Source: Corynebacterium pseudokroppenstedtii
GTDB taxonomy: Bacteria > Actinomycetota > Actinomycetes > Mycobacteriales > Mycobacteriaceae
Assembly (NCBI RefSeq): GCF_019754945.1
Contig: NZ_JAEUWU010000004.1
Span: forward strand, 186,001 to 250,000
Length of the DNA stretch: 64,000 nucleotides
Direction of reading: 5' to 3'
Numbering within the stretch: the stretch's first letter is position 1; each line of letters starts with the position of its first letter. A program made the translations under genes and the position numbers. Of the stretch, positions 1 through 9,752 are shown piece after piece. Under the pieces are notes generated by a model. The model had not been told where the DNA came from and did no database searches. It saw only the letters and a program-made list of their open reading frames with translations.

Positions 1-148
1 GCGATCCGGGGCACATCGCTGGGCACCCTGATACCCACCAAAGCCCGCCTGGTGCCCGCCCGGTGCCCCGGCGACTAGGACAGGAAGTAGACGCAGATCG
101 TATCCCCCACCTAGGGTTAGAACATCACACCGTCGATGAGGAGAGTCC
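1..148. other. window edge, no assignable gene
   Basis: This is the 148 bases before the first gene. One + frame stays open from the window edge to a TAG at 76-78 and another to a TGA ending at 151, so the 3' end of an upstream gene could be present, but the reading is short and I recognise nothing in it. A Shine-Dalgarno run (gaggag, about 138-143) serves the GTG at 149. Confidence 0.3.
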
Positions 149-1471
149 GTGAATGCGAACGCGGGTGGCCGCAGCGTCTTGTCCAGACTTCCCGGTAGCA
201 CGTTCGGCGCACGGCACCGCCGAGCCATCACTCGCAGCTCCTTATGCGCCGGCGCCATTTTATTAGTCATTGCCATTGCCGCGCCGACGTTCATTGTCCC
301 CTCGCTCAAGGAATTGCCGGCAAACATCGATTACGACGTGTCCACGGCACCAACCCGGGGGATCCTCATCGACTCGGCGGCGTTTAAGGCCAGTCATCCC
401 TCCGCGTCTCATTCCTTGGACCCGGCCTGCGTCGGGCAATCCATGCCGACGCGCTGCTACATCGAAACAGACGTGCCGCTGCGGGCGAGTGAAAAAGTGA
501 CGACGGCGTCGTCGTCGAAAAAAACGACGACGCTTCGCGCAGTATCGACGCTGTACGCCGGAGACCTGGACACCCCGGAAAGGAAGAGCGGATCGGACGC
601 GAAGGGGCAGGTAGACGCGAATAATGAGATCGGATCGATCCACGATGAGGTCGTGCTGAACCGACACACGGCATTCCCCTCGAAAAAGCCTCAGTCCTCT
701 CTAGCGATGGATCTATCCGCCTTGGGGATGGGCGACGATGTGAAGATATCCACCAATGATTTCGTTCGCGATGGCTACCAGTTTCGATTCCCGTTTGGAT
801 CCGAGCGGCGGTCGTATCGATTCTTCGACGCTGCCACCGGCACCGCGACCCCCATCGACTTTGTGAACGCGATTCAACAGCGCGGAAAGGATGTGTATTC
901 GAAGGGAATTGATGTTTACCAATTCAGCCAGGACCTGGGGCCCGTCAACCTTTATGACGCGCAACGACGGCTCATGGACAATGCGGGCACTGCGTCTGAT
1001 GAGCAGCGGCAGGAATTGGAGAGGCTTCGGCGGAATATTCCAGCATCCTCGTGGGGATTGAGTTCTGGTGCCCCCATTCAAATGGATCCTTATTATGTGG
1101 CTACCCGAACGATAAATGTTGAACCAGCTACCGGAATAATAACGGATAATTCGGTCACGTTATGGGTTTTTTATGCCCAAAATTACAATGAAGCAAAAAC
1201 AATTAAGGAGAATCAGGATAAAGAATTAGCCTCTCCTTCTCGGACTATGCTTCACTTCGATGCTCAGTGGGATGACCGTACGAAAGAAGCCCGGCTACAC
1301 GATATTCAGAAAGTGATTAAGCCGCTCAATATCTGGAGTAAGGCAGTGCCCTGGGTAACCGGCGTGAGCGGGATGATCTTAATCCTGGCTGGGTTGTACT
1401 TGTATTTCGACGCTCGACAAGCCATCCGCCGGCCTGGGGGGAAGTCTCCGGAAACCCCTCATTCGCTCTAA
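149..1471 (+). CDS. DUF3068 (PorA-like) membrane protein
   Basis: A 440-aa protein of the DUF3068 family, which databases often label 'porin PorA family'; its biochemical role is not established. A hydrophobic segment at about residues 31-53 follows an Arg-rich N-terminus. A long extracytoplasmic domain (about 60-395) comes next, and a second transmembrane helix at about 402-419 is followed by a short basic tail. This two-anchor layout is typical of the family. The GTG start at 149 has a good upstream gaggag. From about 1080 the coding sequence becomes markedly richer in A and T than its first half, which may mean mosaic origin or relaxed codon choice. It is a single-gene unit followed by a 171-bp gap. 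The family assignment rests on recalled architecture, not on a search. Confidence 0.7.
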   Translation: MNANAGGRSVLSRLPGSTFGARHRRAITRSSLCAGAILLVIAIAAPTFIVPSLKELPANIDYDVSTAPTRGILIDSAAFKASHPSASHSLDPACVGQSMPTRCYIETDVPLRASEKVTTASSSKKTTTLRAVSTLYAGDLDTPERKSGSDAKGQVDANNEIGSIHDEVVLNRHTAFPSKKPQSSLAMDLSALGMGDDVKISTNDFVRDGYQFRFPFGSERRSYRFFDAATGTATPIDFVNAIQQRGKDVYSKGIDVYQFSQDLGPVNLYDAQRRLMDNAGTASDEQRQELERLRRNIPASSWGLSSGAPIQMDPYYVATRTINVEPATGIITDNSVTLWVFYAQNYNEAKTIKENQDKELASPSRTMLHFDAQWDDRTKEARLHDIQKVIKPLNIWSKAVPWVTGVSGMILILAGLYLYFDARQAIRRPGGKSPETPHSL

Positions 1472-1642
1472 TCGTGCGAGCACGTGAGCTATTTGACCGC
1501 TCTTCTACTTGACCAAAATCACAGTCATTAGAAATGTCACACCGCGTTAGCGGGCTCAGAATAGCGTCGGGCCTGCCGGTAGTCCTAATCTGTTTTCGGC
1601 TTATCATCACAAAAATTAAAATTGCACTGAACGGAGTGACTG

Positions 1643-2953
1643 ATGATTTGGTTTCATCTCCTTATCGTTCTTGCCTTCATTATTCTGGGGGCTCGTTTCG
1701 GGGGAATTGGCATTGGATTCGCGGGTGCAGCAGGTGTCCTGGTACTCGCTATCACCGGGGTCTCAACATCGACAGACGATATTCCGTGGGCTGTTATCGG
1801 AATCATCATGGCTGTTATTTGCACCGTGGCCGCGCTGCAGGTAGCCGGGTCGATGGATTACTTGGTTCATCTGACCGAAAGACTCTTGCGTAAGCATCCG
1901 CAACAGATCGTCTACTTATCTCCCCTGGTCACGTTCGTCATGTCGCTTCTGTGCGGAACTGGCCACACCGCATATTCCGTCATCCCGATCATTGTCGACG
2001 TCGCTAAAGAACGCGGAATTCGCCCGTCCCGTCCGCTATCCATCGCTGTCGTGGCGTCGCAAATTGGTGTGGCGGCGTCGCCGATTTCTGCCGCTATGGC
2101 CGCTTTGGTTGTCGCTTTGGATCCCTTCCATGTTGGGTATCTGCAATGCTTAGCGATTGTTATCCCGACAACGTTCATCGGGTGTGCAGCCGGCGCACTT
2201 GTTGCCGCCCGGCAAGGTAAAGAACTGGCCGATGATCCCGTTTACCAGGAACGTAAGAAGCAAGGCCTTGTGAAGCCGTCGGCAGCTGGTATTGAAAACT
2301 ACACTCCGGCGAAGAGCGCAGTTCCTAGTTTGTGGGTCTTCCTGCTGGCTCTTATTTTGGTGGTCACCTACGCCACGGTGACCTCGAAAGAGCTGGGCAT
2401 TGTCGATAACCCGCCGCTGAGCGCGACGCTGGCGATCATGGCCGTCATGCTCACCGCGGCAGCAGTCATTTGCGGTCTAGCAAAGAAACCCTTCGGCGAC
2501 ATCACCACTCAGGAAACCTTCCGTTCCGGCATGACCGCAGCTATCTGCATCATGGGTCTCGCATGGTTAGGAAACATGTTCGTCAGCCACTACGCCGACA
2601 CGATTTCCCACGGCCTGTCGGGCGCTTTACATTCGCAACCGTGGCTCTCTGCCGTGTTCTTCTACTTCGCAGCACCCCTGATGTTCTCCCATGCGGCGAC
2701 AACGTCCGCCTTCATGCCGCTGTTCGTGAAACTCGGCCTCCCGGCAACGGCATTGGTGGCCAGCTACCCTGCAGTGTCTAACTACTACCTGCTCCCCAAC
2801 TACCCGACGACGGTTGCCGCGATGGAAATGGACGACACCGGTTCCACCCGTGTGGGCAAAACGCCGCTCTCCCACCCCTTCGTTCTGCCCGGCACGGTGT
2901 CTATTACGGTGTGCGTTCTTCTCGGATTCCTGGTGGCTCCGATCCTGCTGTAG
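1643..2953 (+). CDS. C4-dicarboxylate carrier, DcuA/DcuB family
   Basis: A 436-aa integral membrane protein that aligns by eye along its whole length with E. coli DcuB. Shared features are the N-terminal GARFGGI segment, the LCGTGHTAYSVIPII stretch around residues 103-117, RPSRPL, the ASQIG..ASPIS segment and the YYLLPNYPT motif near residue 375. Dcu proteins exchange or take up fumarate, malate, aspartate and succinate across the cytoplasmic membrane, mainly under low oxygen. The ATG start has an acggag ribosome site 10 bases upstream. It lies alone between DUF3068 and the oxidoreductase with no dicarboxylate gene beside it. Family confidence is high; the exact substrate and direction of transport cannot be read from the sequence. 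Confidence 0.85.
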   Translation: MIWFHLLIVLAFIILGARFGGIGIGFAGAAGVLVLAITGVSTSTDDIPWAVIGIIMAVICTVAALQVAGSMDYLVHLTERLLRKHPQQIVYLSPLVTFVMSLLCGTGHTAYSVIPIIVDVAKERGIRPSRPLSIAVVASQIGVAASPISAAMAALVVALDPFHVGYLQCLAIVIPTTFIGCAAGALVAARQGKELADDPVYQERKKQGLVKPSAAGIENYTPAKSAVPSLWVFLLALILVVTYATVTSKELGIVDNPPLSATLAIMAVMLTAAAVICGLAKKPFGDITTQETFRSGMTAAICIMGLAWLGNMFVSHYADTISHGLSGALHSQPWLSAVFFYFAAPLMFSHAATTSAFMPLFVKLGLPATALVASYPAVSNYYLLPNYPTTVAAMEMDDTGSTRVGKTPLSHPFVLPGTVSITVCVLLGFLVAPILL

Positions 2954-3041
2954 ACGAGGAGACTGTAAACGCGCGGACTGTCGACGGGCGGTCGGTAAAC
3001 ACGCCCTGCCACTCGCCCACGCTTAACTACACTGAGGAGGC

Positions 3042-4208
3042 ATGAAAGACCACTACCGGGCAGTCATTATTGGTGCAGGACAAGCTGGTCTCGCCGGCGC
3101 TCATGAACTCGTCCATCGCGGCCTCACGCCCGGGGTGGACTTCCTCATTCTTGACTCCAATGACGGCCCCGGCGGCGCGTGGCGAAACCGGTGGGACTCC
3201 CTCACTTTCGACGCAGCCCACGGAATTGCCGACCTGCCCGGCCTGCCGCTCGGCGACCCTGACCCGGACATCCCCGCGTCACGAGTCGTCGCCCAGTATT
3301 ACGGCGACTACGAGCAGAAATTCGGACTTGCCGTGGAACGCCCCGCGAAGGTCATCGGCGTCTGCGACAGCGATGAAAATACGGAATTGCTCACCGTGGT
3401 GTGGATGAGAGACGGGACGTGCACGTCTGTGACCTGCGACGTCGTGTTAAATGCGACGGGAACGTGGACGCACCCATACATCCCCTATATTCCCGGTATT
3501 GCGGATTTTCAGGGCACACAGCTCCACACGGTGAACTTCACCACTGCCGACGACTTCGCGGGCAAGAAAACGCTGGTCGTTGGGGGTGGATTGAGTGCCG
3601 TTCAGTTTCTTCTGCAACTCGCCCCTGTGACAGAAACGGTGTGGGCGACCCGTCGGCCGCCAAATTTCACCGACCGCACATTCGATACCCGGTGGGGCCG
3701 CGATGTTGAACAGGCTGTCCGCGACCGCACCTATGCCGGCGACGAACCCGCCAGCGTGGTACGGACCACCGGCATCCCGTTGTGGGACACCTACCTCGAC
3801 GGCGTCCGCGATGGCGTCCTGGTGAGCCGTGGAATGTTCACCCGGATTACCAGTGACGGCGTTGACTTTGAGCCACCAACAACTGAATCGGCCGACGGGC
3901 TCGGTCCCAGTTCCTCCGATCGCCTCGTCGTGCCCGAAAGCTGGCAACCATACGACGCCCACCACCACGAAACCATCGACGTCATTTTTTGGAACACCGG
4001 GTTCCGCCATGCGCTCGAGCACCTTGCGCCGCTGAAATTACGCATGCCCGGCGGCGGGATAAAAATGCGCGATGAAGTGCGCGTTGAGCGAGACCCACGC
4101 ATTTTCCTCCTTGGCTATGGATCAACCGCCTCGACCGTGGGCGCTACACGCGCGGGCCATCGAGGGGGACGCGCAGCCATGAGGTACCTGAACGGTCATT
4201 CGTCGTAG
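3042..4208 (+). CDS. FAD/NAD(P)-dependent flavin monooxygenase-like oxidoreductase
   Basis: A 388-aa two-Rossmann oxidoreductase. The FAD-binding GAGQAG motif is at residues 11-16, and GPGGAWRNRWDSL follows near residues 46-58, as in flavin-containing and Baeyer-Villiger-type monooxygenases. A second nucleotide-binding motif (VVGGGLSAVQ) at about 177-186 would take NAD(P)H. The C-terminal GYGSTASTVGATRAG segment matches the closing FAD contact of the family. A strong gaggagg lies just before the ATG. It starts 88 bp after the dicarboxylate carrier on the same strand, so co-transcription is possible but no functional link is evident. Likely a cytosolic NADPH-dependent oxidase or monooxygenase of unknown substrate. 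Confidence 0.75.
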   Translation: MKDHYRAVIIGAGQAGLAGAHELVHRGLTPGVDFLILDSNDGPGGAWRNRWDSLTFDAAHGIADLPGLPLGDPDPDIPASRVVAQYYGDYEQKFGLAVERPAKVIGVCDSDENTELLTVVWMRDGTCTSVTCDVVLNATGTWTHPYIPYIPGIADFQGTQLHTVNFTTADDFAGKKTLVVGGGLSAVQFLLQLAPVTETVWATRRPPNFTDRTFDTRWGRDVEQAVRDRTYAGDEPASVVRTTGIPLWDTYLDGVRDGVLVSRGMFTRITSDGVDFEPPTTESADGLGPSSSDRLVVPESWQPYDAHHHETIDVIFWNTGFRHALEHLAPLKLRMPGGGIKMRDEVRVERDPRIFLLGYGSTASTVGATRAGHRGGRAAMRYLNGHSS

Positions 4209-4233
4209 GCGCGGCTGAGCTGCGGAGATAGTG

Positions 4234-4256
4234 AGCTACGTAGGAGGCCGTAGCTT
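4234..4256 (+). terminator. weak hairpin after the oxidoreductase
   Basis: agctacg (4234-4240) and cgtagct (4249-4255) form a 7-bp stem with an 8-base loop, 25 bases after the stop codon. A further G-U pair is possible. No T-run follows, so this is only a candidate terminator. Confidence 0.3.
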
Positions 4257-4409
4257 CAAGCGTCGCCGTCGGGCACCCCCGTGAATAATTTATTCCTGTT
4301 CTCCCGCCACATTTCCACCCCGCTCACATATAGTGACTCATAACACATTTGAACGGGTATGTGAGTGCGCACGCACTTGTACGGAAATGATCAACCAGGG
4401 AGAAACCAC

Positions 4410-5642
4410 ATGGCACCTGCCGCCGAGACCCAGCCCCAAGCATTCATTTACGAGGCACTTCGAACACCCCGCGGCAAAGGGAAAAGCACGGGCTCGCTGC
4501 ACATCGCGAAACCGGTCACCCTGCTCACCACACTCATTAAAGAAATTCGCCGCCGCAACCCCAATATCGACGAACAACGAATCTCCGACGTCATCACCGG
4601 CTGCGTGACCCCCGTCGGGGATCAGGGAATGGATATCGCGCGGACAGCGGCCCTCATGGCGGACCTCCCCTACTCCGCCACCGGCGTCCAGGTGAACCGC
4701 TATTGTGCCTCGGGGCTCAGCGCGGTCAACTTGGCGGCAGCGAAAGTCCGCTCCGGGTGGGATGACCTCGTTCTGGCTGGTGGGGTGGAATCCATGTCCA
4801 GGGTGCCTATGGGATCCGACGGCGGAGCGCTCGCCATGGACTCCGAAACCGCCTTCCACACGGACTTTGTTCCCCAGGGAATCTCCGCCGACCTCATTGC
4901 CACGCTGGATGGTGTCACGCGTGACGACGCCGATAGTTACGCGGCCCGCTCCCACCAACGCGCTACTCACGCGTGGGATGAGGGCCGCTTTTCCAACTCC
5001 ATCGTCCCCGTCACAGATCAGAATGGCCTCAAGCTTCTCGATAAGGACGAAACGATACGGCCCGACGCTACTGTCGAATCGCTCTCCGGGCTCAAACCGT
5101 CGTTCGCCAAAATGGGAAGGATCGGGGGTTTCGATGCCGCGGCACTGACCCGGTACCCGCAAGTTCAGCACATCAATCACATCCATCACGCAGGCAATTC
5201 CTCGGGCATTGTCGACGGTGCCGCTATGACGCTCATCGGTACGGAACAAGCTGGTACGGACATGGGGCTCACCCCTCGCGCTCGCGTCGTGACCACCGCG
5301 ACCACCGGCGTCGAACCCACCATCATGCTGACCGCCCCCGCGCCCGCCGCACGTGCCGCACTCCACAAGGCCGGACTCACTGCCGACGATATCGACGTGT
5401 GGGAAATTAACGAAGCCTTCGCCGCTGTCGTCCTCCGCGCACAACGCGAGCTCCACATTCCCGACGAAAAGCTCAACATCAATGGTGGGGCCATCGCCAT
5501 GGGCCACCCACTCGGCGCGACCGGCGCCATGCTGATCGGACACGCTGTCGACGAACTCCACCGCTCTGGCGGCCGCTACGCACTGATCACACTCTGCGTC
5601 GCTGGTGGCATGGGGGTCGCCACCATCATCGAACGCGTCTAG
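4410..5642 (+). CDS. fadA: acetyl-CoA C-acyltransferase (3-ketoacyl-CoA thiolase)
   Basis: A 410-aa thiolase that catalyses the last step of beta-oxidation, cleaving 3-ketoacyl-CoA with CoA to acetyl-CoA and a shortened acyl-CoA. The nucleophile Cys lies in [10 protein letters not shown] near residue 99. EINEAF and [16 protein letters not shown] carry the other active-site residues, and the C-terminal CVAGGMG replaces the usual CxGGG loop (one Gly to Ala). I start it at the ATG at 4410, preceded by caggga; an in-frame ATG 45 bases upstream would add a poorly conserved 15-residue leader. fadB follows after 63 bp, and the pair forms the usual FadA/FadB complex. The neighbouring gene makes degradation more likely than acetoacetyl-CoA synthesis. 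Confidence 0.92.
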   Translation: MAPAAETQPQAFIYEALRTPRGKGKSTGSLHIAKPVTLLTTLIKEIRRRNPNIDEQRISDVITGCVTPVGDQGMDIARTAALMADLPYSATGVQVNRYCASGLSAVNLAAAKVRSGWDDLVLAGGVESMSRVPMGSDGGALAMDSETAFHTDFVPQGISADLIATLDGVTRDDADSYAARSHQRATHAWDEGRFSNSIVPVTDQNGLKLLDKDETIRPDATVESLSGLKPSFAKMGRIGGFDAAALTRYPQVQHINHIHHAGNSSGIVDGAAMTLIGTEQAGTDMGLTPRARVVTTATTGVEPTIMLTAPAPAARAALHKAGLTADDIDVWEINEAFAAVVLRAQRELHIPDEKLNINGGAIAMGHPLGATGAMLIGHAVDELHRSGGRYALITLCVAGGMGVATIIERV

Positions 5643-5705
5643 CCCACTTTTACCCAGGCCAACGTCGACAAGAATGACCACACTCACCAGCCCAAGGAGC
5701 CAACG

Positions 5706-7976
5706 ATGACCAACACAACGATCCACTGGGACACCGACAATTCCGGGATTGTCACCCTGACCATGGATGATCCCGCCTCACCCGTCAACACGATGAACGA
5801 CGCGTTCCGCGCGAGCCTTCACGACACGGTGGAGAAACTCACCGCCGCCGTCGAGGACAAGACCGTCACGGGCGTCATTATTACGTCTGCGAAGAAAACG
5901 TTCTTCGCGGGTGGTGATATCACCTCCATGATTAACACCGGCCCCGAGGACGCCCAAGCCACCTACGACATGCTGACCAGCATGAAAAAGGACCTTCGCA
6001 CACTGGAAACACTCGGGGTGCCCGTCGTCGCCGCGATCAACGGTGCAGCCCTCGGAGGCGGGTTAGAAATCGCGTTAAGCTGCCACTATCGCATCGCCGC
6101 CGATGCTAAAGGCTCCAAGATTGGCCTTCCCGAAGTGACTCTGGGGCTCCTCCCTGGCGGTGGTGGAGTGACACGTACCGTCCGGATGCTGGGCATTCAG
6201 GAAGCGCTCATGTCGGTGCTCACCACTGGTAAGCGCATGCGCCCTGAGCAGGCAAAAGGTCTCGGACTCATCGACGATGTCGTCGCTCCGGAGAAACTCA
6301 TCGACGCCGCACGCGAGTGGCTAGCCAGCAACCCCGAACCCTCACAACCATGGGACCGGGAGGGCTACCGCATCCCTGGTGGAACGCCCACATCGCCCAA
6401 GCTAGCGAGCATTCTTCCCTCATTCCCCGCGACGGTGACCAAGCAGATCAAGGGCGCACCTATGCCCGCGCCGAAAGCGATCCTGTCCGCAGCGGTTGAG
6501 GGGGCACAGGTGGATTTCGATCACGCCCTCGACATAGAAACTCGATACTTCGTTGAGCTGGTCACCGGGCCCACAGCAACCAACATGATGCAGGCGTTTT
6601 TCTTCGATCTGCAGCACTGTAATGGTGGAGGTTCGCGACCCAAGAACGTCGAGAAGAAAAAGTTTAAAAAGCTGGGCATGGTCGGCGCGGGAATGATGGG
6701 TGCCGGCATTGCCTATGTCGCGGCGAAGGCGGGGCTCGAGGTCGCGCTGAAGGACGTCGAACTCGCCAATGCCGAACGCGGAAAGGCCTACTCGGAGGGG
6801 CTGGAGAAGAAAGCGCTGGACCGGGGGCGTACCACCGCCGAAAAATCGCAAGCCCTCCTGGATCGCATCACCCCGACGGCCGACTACGCCGACCTTGCCG
6901 ACTGCGACATCGTCATCGAAGCGGTCTTCGAAAACACCGAGCTCAAGCACAAAGTGTGGGCCGAAATTGAAGAGGCCGTCCCCGACGACTGCCTCCTCGG
7001 ATCCAACACCTCGACGTTGCCGATCACGGGTCTCGCTGAAGGCGTCACTCGCCCCCAGAACTTCATCGGCATCCACTTCTTCTCCCCCGTGGACAAAATG
7101 CCGCTCATCGAGGTCATCAAAGGCGACAAGACCGATGACGAGACTCTCGCCGGAGCTCTCGACTTCGCGCAACAAATCCGCAAGACGCCCATCGTCGTCA
7201 ATGATTCTCGCGGGTTCTACACATCGCGCGTGATTGGGTTCATGCTGGACGAATCGCTGCGGATGCTCGCCGAGGGCATCGACCCGGCCGTGATCGAAGC
7301 GGCGGGCCGCCAAGCCGGCTACCCGGCACCGCCGCTGCAGCTGACTGACGAACTCAACCTCAAGCTCGTGCGCAAGATCAACACCGAGAACGCTAAGGCC
7401 GCCGAAGCAGCCGGTATTCAGGTTGACGACGGAGGCGTCGGCACGATCGTCGATGCCATGCTCGACGACTATGACCGGCCGGGCAAGCTCGAAGGGCGAG
7501 GCTTCTACACCTACACCGATGGGAAGCGCACCGGACTGTGGGATGGCCTGTGGACTGAGCTGGGTGCCGGTCGTGTGTCCATCGGCGACTACGAAACGAA
7601 AGTGTCCGACGGGGACCATGTTGGGCGGCGCGGCGATGCCCCTAACCAGCCGTCCGAGGGCGCTCCCACCTTCGGTGACCTGCGGGAACGGATACTTTTC
7701 GCCGAAGCCCTGGAAACACAAAAGTGCGTCGACGAGGGCGTACTGATGGACGATGCCGACGCCAACATCGGCTCGATTATGGGGATCGGATTCCCGGCGT
7801 GGACAGGTGGAACGCGCCAGTTCATCAAGAACTACGCCCGGCCTGAGGATGCTGACCTCCCCGACAATGCGGGAGACGATTACCCCACCCGCGGCATCCC
7901 CGGGTTCGTCGCACGGGCCCGTGAGCTCGCCGCAAAATACGGGGACCGCTTCGAGCCTATGGAGTCATTGACGTAG
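5706..7976 (+). CDS. fadB: multifunctional enoyl-CoA hydratase / 3-hydroxyacyl-CoA dehydrogenase
   Basis: A 756-aa fusion enzyme for the middle steps of beta-oxidation. The N-terminal crotonase domain (about 1-190) shows the oxyanion-hole segments FFAGGDITSM and GAALGGGLEIALS and the GLPEVTLGLLPGGGG catalytic stretch. The NAD-binding domain starts near residue 318 with LGMVGAGMMGAGIAYVAAKAG, followed by IGIHFFSPVDKMPLIEV with the dehydrogenase His, and then the C-terminal HAD domains. Length and order match actinobacterial FadB. An aaggag site precedes the ATG. The gene is 63 bp downstream of fadA and is probably in the same operon. Its last 12 bases overlap the 3' end of the convergent FUSC gene. 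Together with fadA it gives the cell fatty acid degradation, in keeping with a lipophilic habit. Confidence 0.95.
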   Translation: MTNTTIHWDTDNSGIVTLTMDDPASPVNTMNDAFRASLHDTVEKLTAAVEDKTVTGVIITSAKKTFFAGGDITSMINTGPEDAQATYDMLTSMKKDLRTLETLGVPVVAAINGAALGGGLEIALSCHYRIAADAKGSKIGLPEVTLGLLPGGGGVTRTVRMLGIQEALMSVLTTGKRMRPEQAKGLGLIDDVVAPEKLIDAAREWLASNPEPSQPWDREGYRIPGGTPTSPKLASILPSFPATVTKQIKGAPMPAPKAILSAAVEGAQVDFDHALDIETRYFVELVTGPTATNMMQAFFFDLQHCNGGGSRPKNVEKKKFKKLGMVGAGMMGAGIAYVAAKAGLEVALKDVELANAERGKAYSEGLEKKALDRGRTTAEKSQALLDRITPTADYADLADCDIVIEAVFENTELKHKVWAEIEEAVPDDCLLGSNTSTLPITGLAEGVTRPQNFIGIHFFSPVDKMPLIEVIKGDKTDDETLAGALDFAQQIRKTPIVVNDSRGFYTSRVIGFMLDESLRMLAEGIDPAVIEAAGRQAGYPAPPLQLTDELNLKLVRKINTENAKAAEAAGIQVDDGGVGTIVDAMLDDYDRPGKLEGRGFYTYTDGKRTGLWDGLWTELGAGRVSIGDYETKVSDGDHVGRRGDAPNQPSEGAPTFGDLRERILFAEALETQKCVDEGVLMDDADANIGSIMGIGFPAWTGGTRQFIKNYARPEDADLPDNAGDDYPTRGIPGFVARARELAAKYGDRFEPMESLT

Positions 7977-9749
7977 TGATGTAGGCCTGGCCGCCACCAG
8001 CACGCGTTTCATGAGGTCGCTGGCGTTGCGCGTGTCCAGCGGGACGCCATCGATCGCGGGCAAGCGTCGGATCATTTCGTTCAGCGCCCGGCGCGCCCGC
8101 CGCGCATCGATCACCTCGTCCGGGTTTTCCACCCAGCAGCCGCACAACACGACATAGGAGAACTCGTTGATCAGCGCTGAGAGGTCCTCCCACTCGGCCA
8201 GGCCCTTGGGCAGGTCACGGGCATACAGCTCCTCCATCCGGCGGGATGCGCTGAGCTCCAGCAGCACTTGGCGTCGCGCCACGATGCCCGGGCGCGTCAG
8301 GTCCGTCCGCTCCGCCACGTAATCCAGGAGGAAACCGTCGGCAAGAAGAACACGACGAGCCTGCCTCCGCACGATCGACGTCGGCGCCCGGGAGGATCCT
8401 GTCACCCACAACACGAAGAGAGCCACGATGGCACCGATAATCGTCTCCCCCGCGCGCTGGGACACGATCTGGGTGGCGGTCAAGTTGTTGGTGGGCGCGG
8501 TGTTGAGGATCAGGAGGATCATTGCGGTGATCCACACCGACCCCAACGCGTAGTTGCGTCCGATGGTGAAGAGGGTGGTCGAATACAACAGGGCGCAAAT
8601 CAGGAGCAGGGGTACCGTCGGCGGGTCGATCACGTGGATCACGCCGAAGAGTGCAATACCCACCAGGGTGCCGACGACGCGATCGAACCCGCGGTGCGTG
8701 GTGCTAATCCGGTCTTTACCCAAACTCAGCACCATCGCGGAGGTCATCACCGCCCAATACGGGTGGCCAAAACCCAGACCATAGGTCAGCGCGCCTGTCA
8801 AGAAGATCGACATGCCCATACGCAGGCCAATCTGCACCGAGGCCGAGCGGAAACTCAGCGACCATTTCACACGACGAAGAGCCGACGGCGGGCCCAAATG
8901 CGGCGACACACGCGACAGTTTCGGCGCGTGATCTGCATTAACGCGGTACTTCATCTTGCGAAGCGTATGCCACCGACGCCACACGACAGCTTCGACGAAT
9001 TGCGTGTGAATGTCCCGCGTCTTTTTCTCCGCGTACCGGCCGAATGCTGAGAATGGCTTGAGCTGACGCCCCCAGCCGTATCCCAAGCGCACATCCTCCA
9101 GGGCCGTGAAAACCGCTGCGTGCGCGGCCACGCGACGTCGAGCGGCTTCGGTGTGGGTGAGGTTTTCTTCACGCATCGCTTCCACGGCGTCCTCCGCCGC
9201 GGTGATATCGTCGCGCATCGCCTTGTTGCGGTCCACGAGCTGCAGGCCCATCGAAATACACAACGCCAGGATGTACCCGCAGGCACCCGCCGTCACGAGA
9301 GTGACCCCGTCGACACCCCTGGTGGGAAGGTACGTTGCCACAGCACAGGCAATGACGTACTGCATGGCGCCCGGGGGGAAGGTGATCAGGCTGTGGTAGA
9401 CGATGCTGCCGAAGCAGCCCATCAAAGCCATCACCACAACCATCAGCATGATGTTGCCGGAGATCGCAACACCCAGGGCCTGCGACGCGACGAAGCACAC
9501 ACCGAAAACAATGAGGATGCGAAGCCGACGCAGCGGGGGCATATCGCGGGCGGACATCGCGATGAACACGCCCGTCAGGCCCGGCATGGCCAGCACAGGC
9601 GAGAAAACAATGGCCAAGGTGAAAAGGGTGACGAGGCCCGTAATCATCCCGTGGATCGTGTACCGACCCGTCCCCGGAGATTCCGGCAGAGAGAAAAAGT
9701 TACGGACTTCCCGCCCGGAAAGCTCCCAAAACCTATTCCACCATTTCAC
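7965..9749 (-). CDS. FUSC-family membrane protein (aromatic acid exporter-like)
   Basis: A 594-aa protein with two sets of hydrophobic segments (about residues 30-170 and 310-450) separated by a basic soluble region and ended by a soluble tail. This is the fusaric-acid-resistance (FUSC/YccC/AaeB-like) layout. The segments GLGFGHPYWAVMTSAMVLS and GFDRVVGTLVGIALFGVI are typical of the second repeat, where the conserved R-x-x-G-T-x-x-G motif lies. Relatives export aromatic or other hydrophobic acids, but the substrate here is unknown. It reads leftward from only 3 bp after the GH32 gene and is probably co-transcribed with it. Its end overlaps fadB by 12 bp in convergent orientation. Confidence 0.75.
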   Translation of the reverse strand: MKWWNRFWELSGREVRNFFSLPESPGTGRYTIHGMITGLVTLFTLAIVFSPVLAMPGLTGVFIAMSARDMPPLRRLRILIVFGVCFVASQALGVAISGNIMLMVVVMALMGCFGSIVYHSLITFPPGAMQYVIACAVATYLPTRGVDGVTLVTAGACGYILALCISMGLQLVDRNKAMRDDITAAEDAVEAMREENLTHTEAARRRVAAHAAVFTALEDVRLGYGWGRQLKPFSAFGRYAEKKTRDIHTQFVEAVVWRRWHTLRKMKYRVNADHAPKLSRVSPHLGPPSALRRVKWSLSFRSASVQIGLRMGMSIFLTGALTYGLGFGHPYWAVMTSAMVLSLGKDRISTTHRGFDRVVGTLVGIALFGVIHVIDPPTVPLLLICALLYSTTLFTIGRNYALGSVWITAMILLILNTAPTNNLTATQIVSQRAGETIIGAIVALFVLWVTGSSRAPTSIVRRQARRVLLADGFLLDYVAERTDLTRPGIVARRQVLLELSASRRMEELYARDLPKGLAEWEDLSALINEFSYVVLCGCWVENPDEVIDARRARRALNEMIRRLPAIDGVPLDTRNASDLMKRVLVAARPTSLRQ

Positions 9750-9752
9750 CAG

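Noticed and set aside
4338-5726. 462-aa open frame on the - strand over fadA
   Set aside because: Covers the thiolase exactly in antisense, with low-complexity composition (many His, Asp, Gly).
6420-7721. 433-aa open frame on the - strand inside fadB
   Set aside because: Antisense shadow of a GC-rich gene; no ribosome site or known motif, and fadB is certain.
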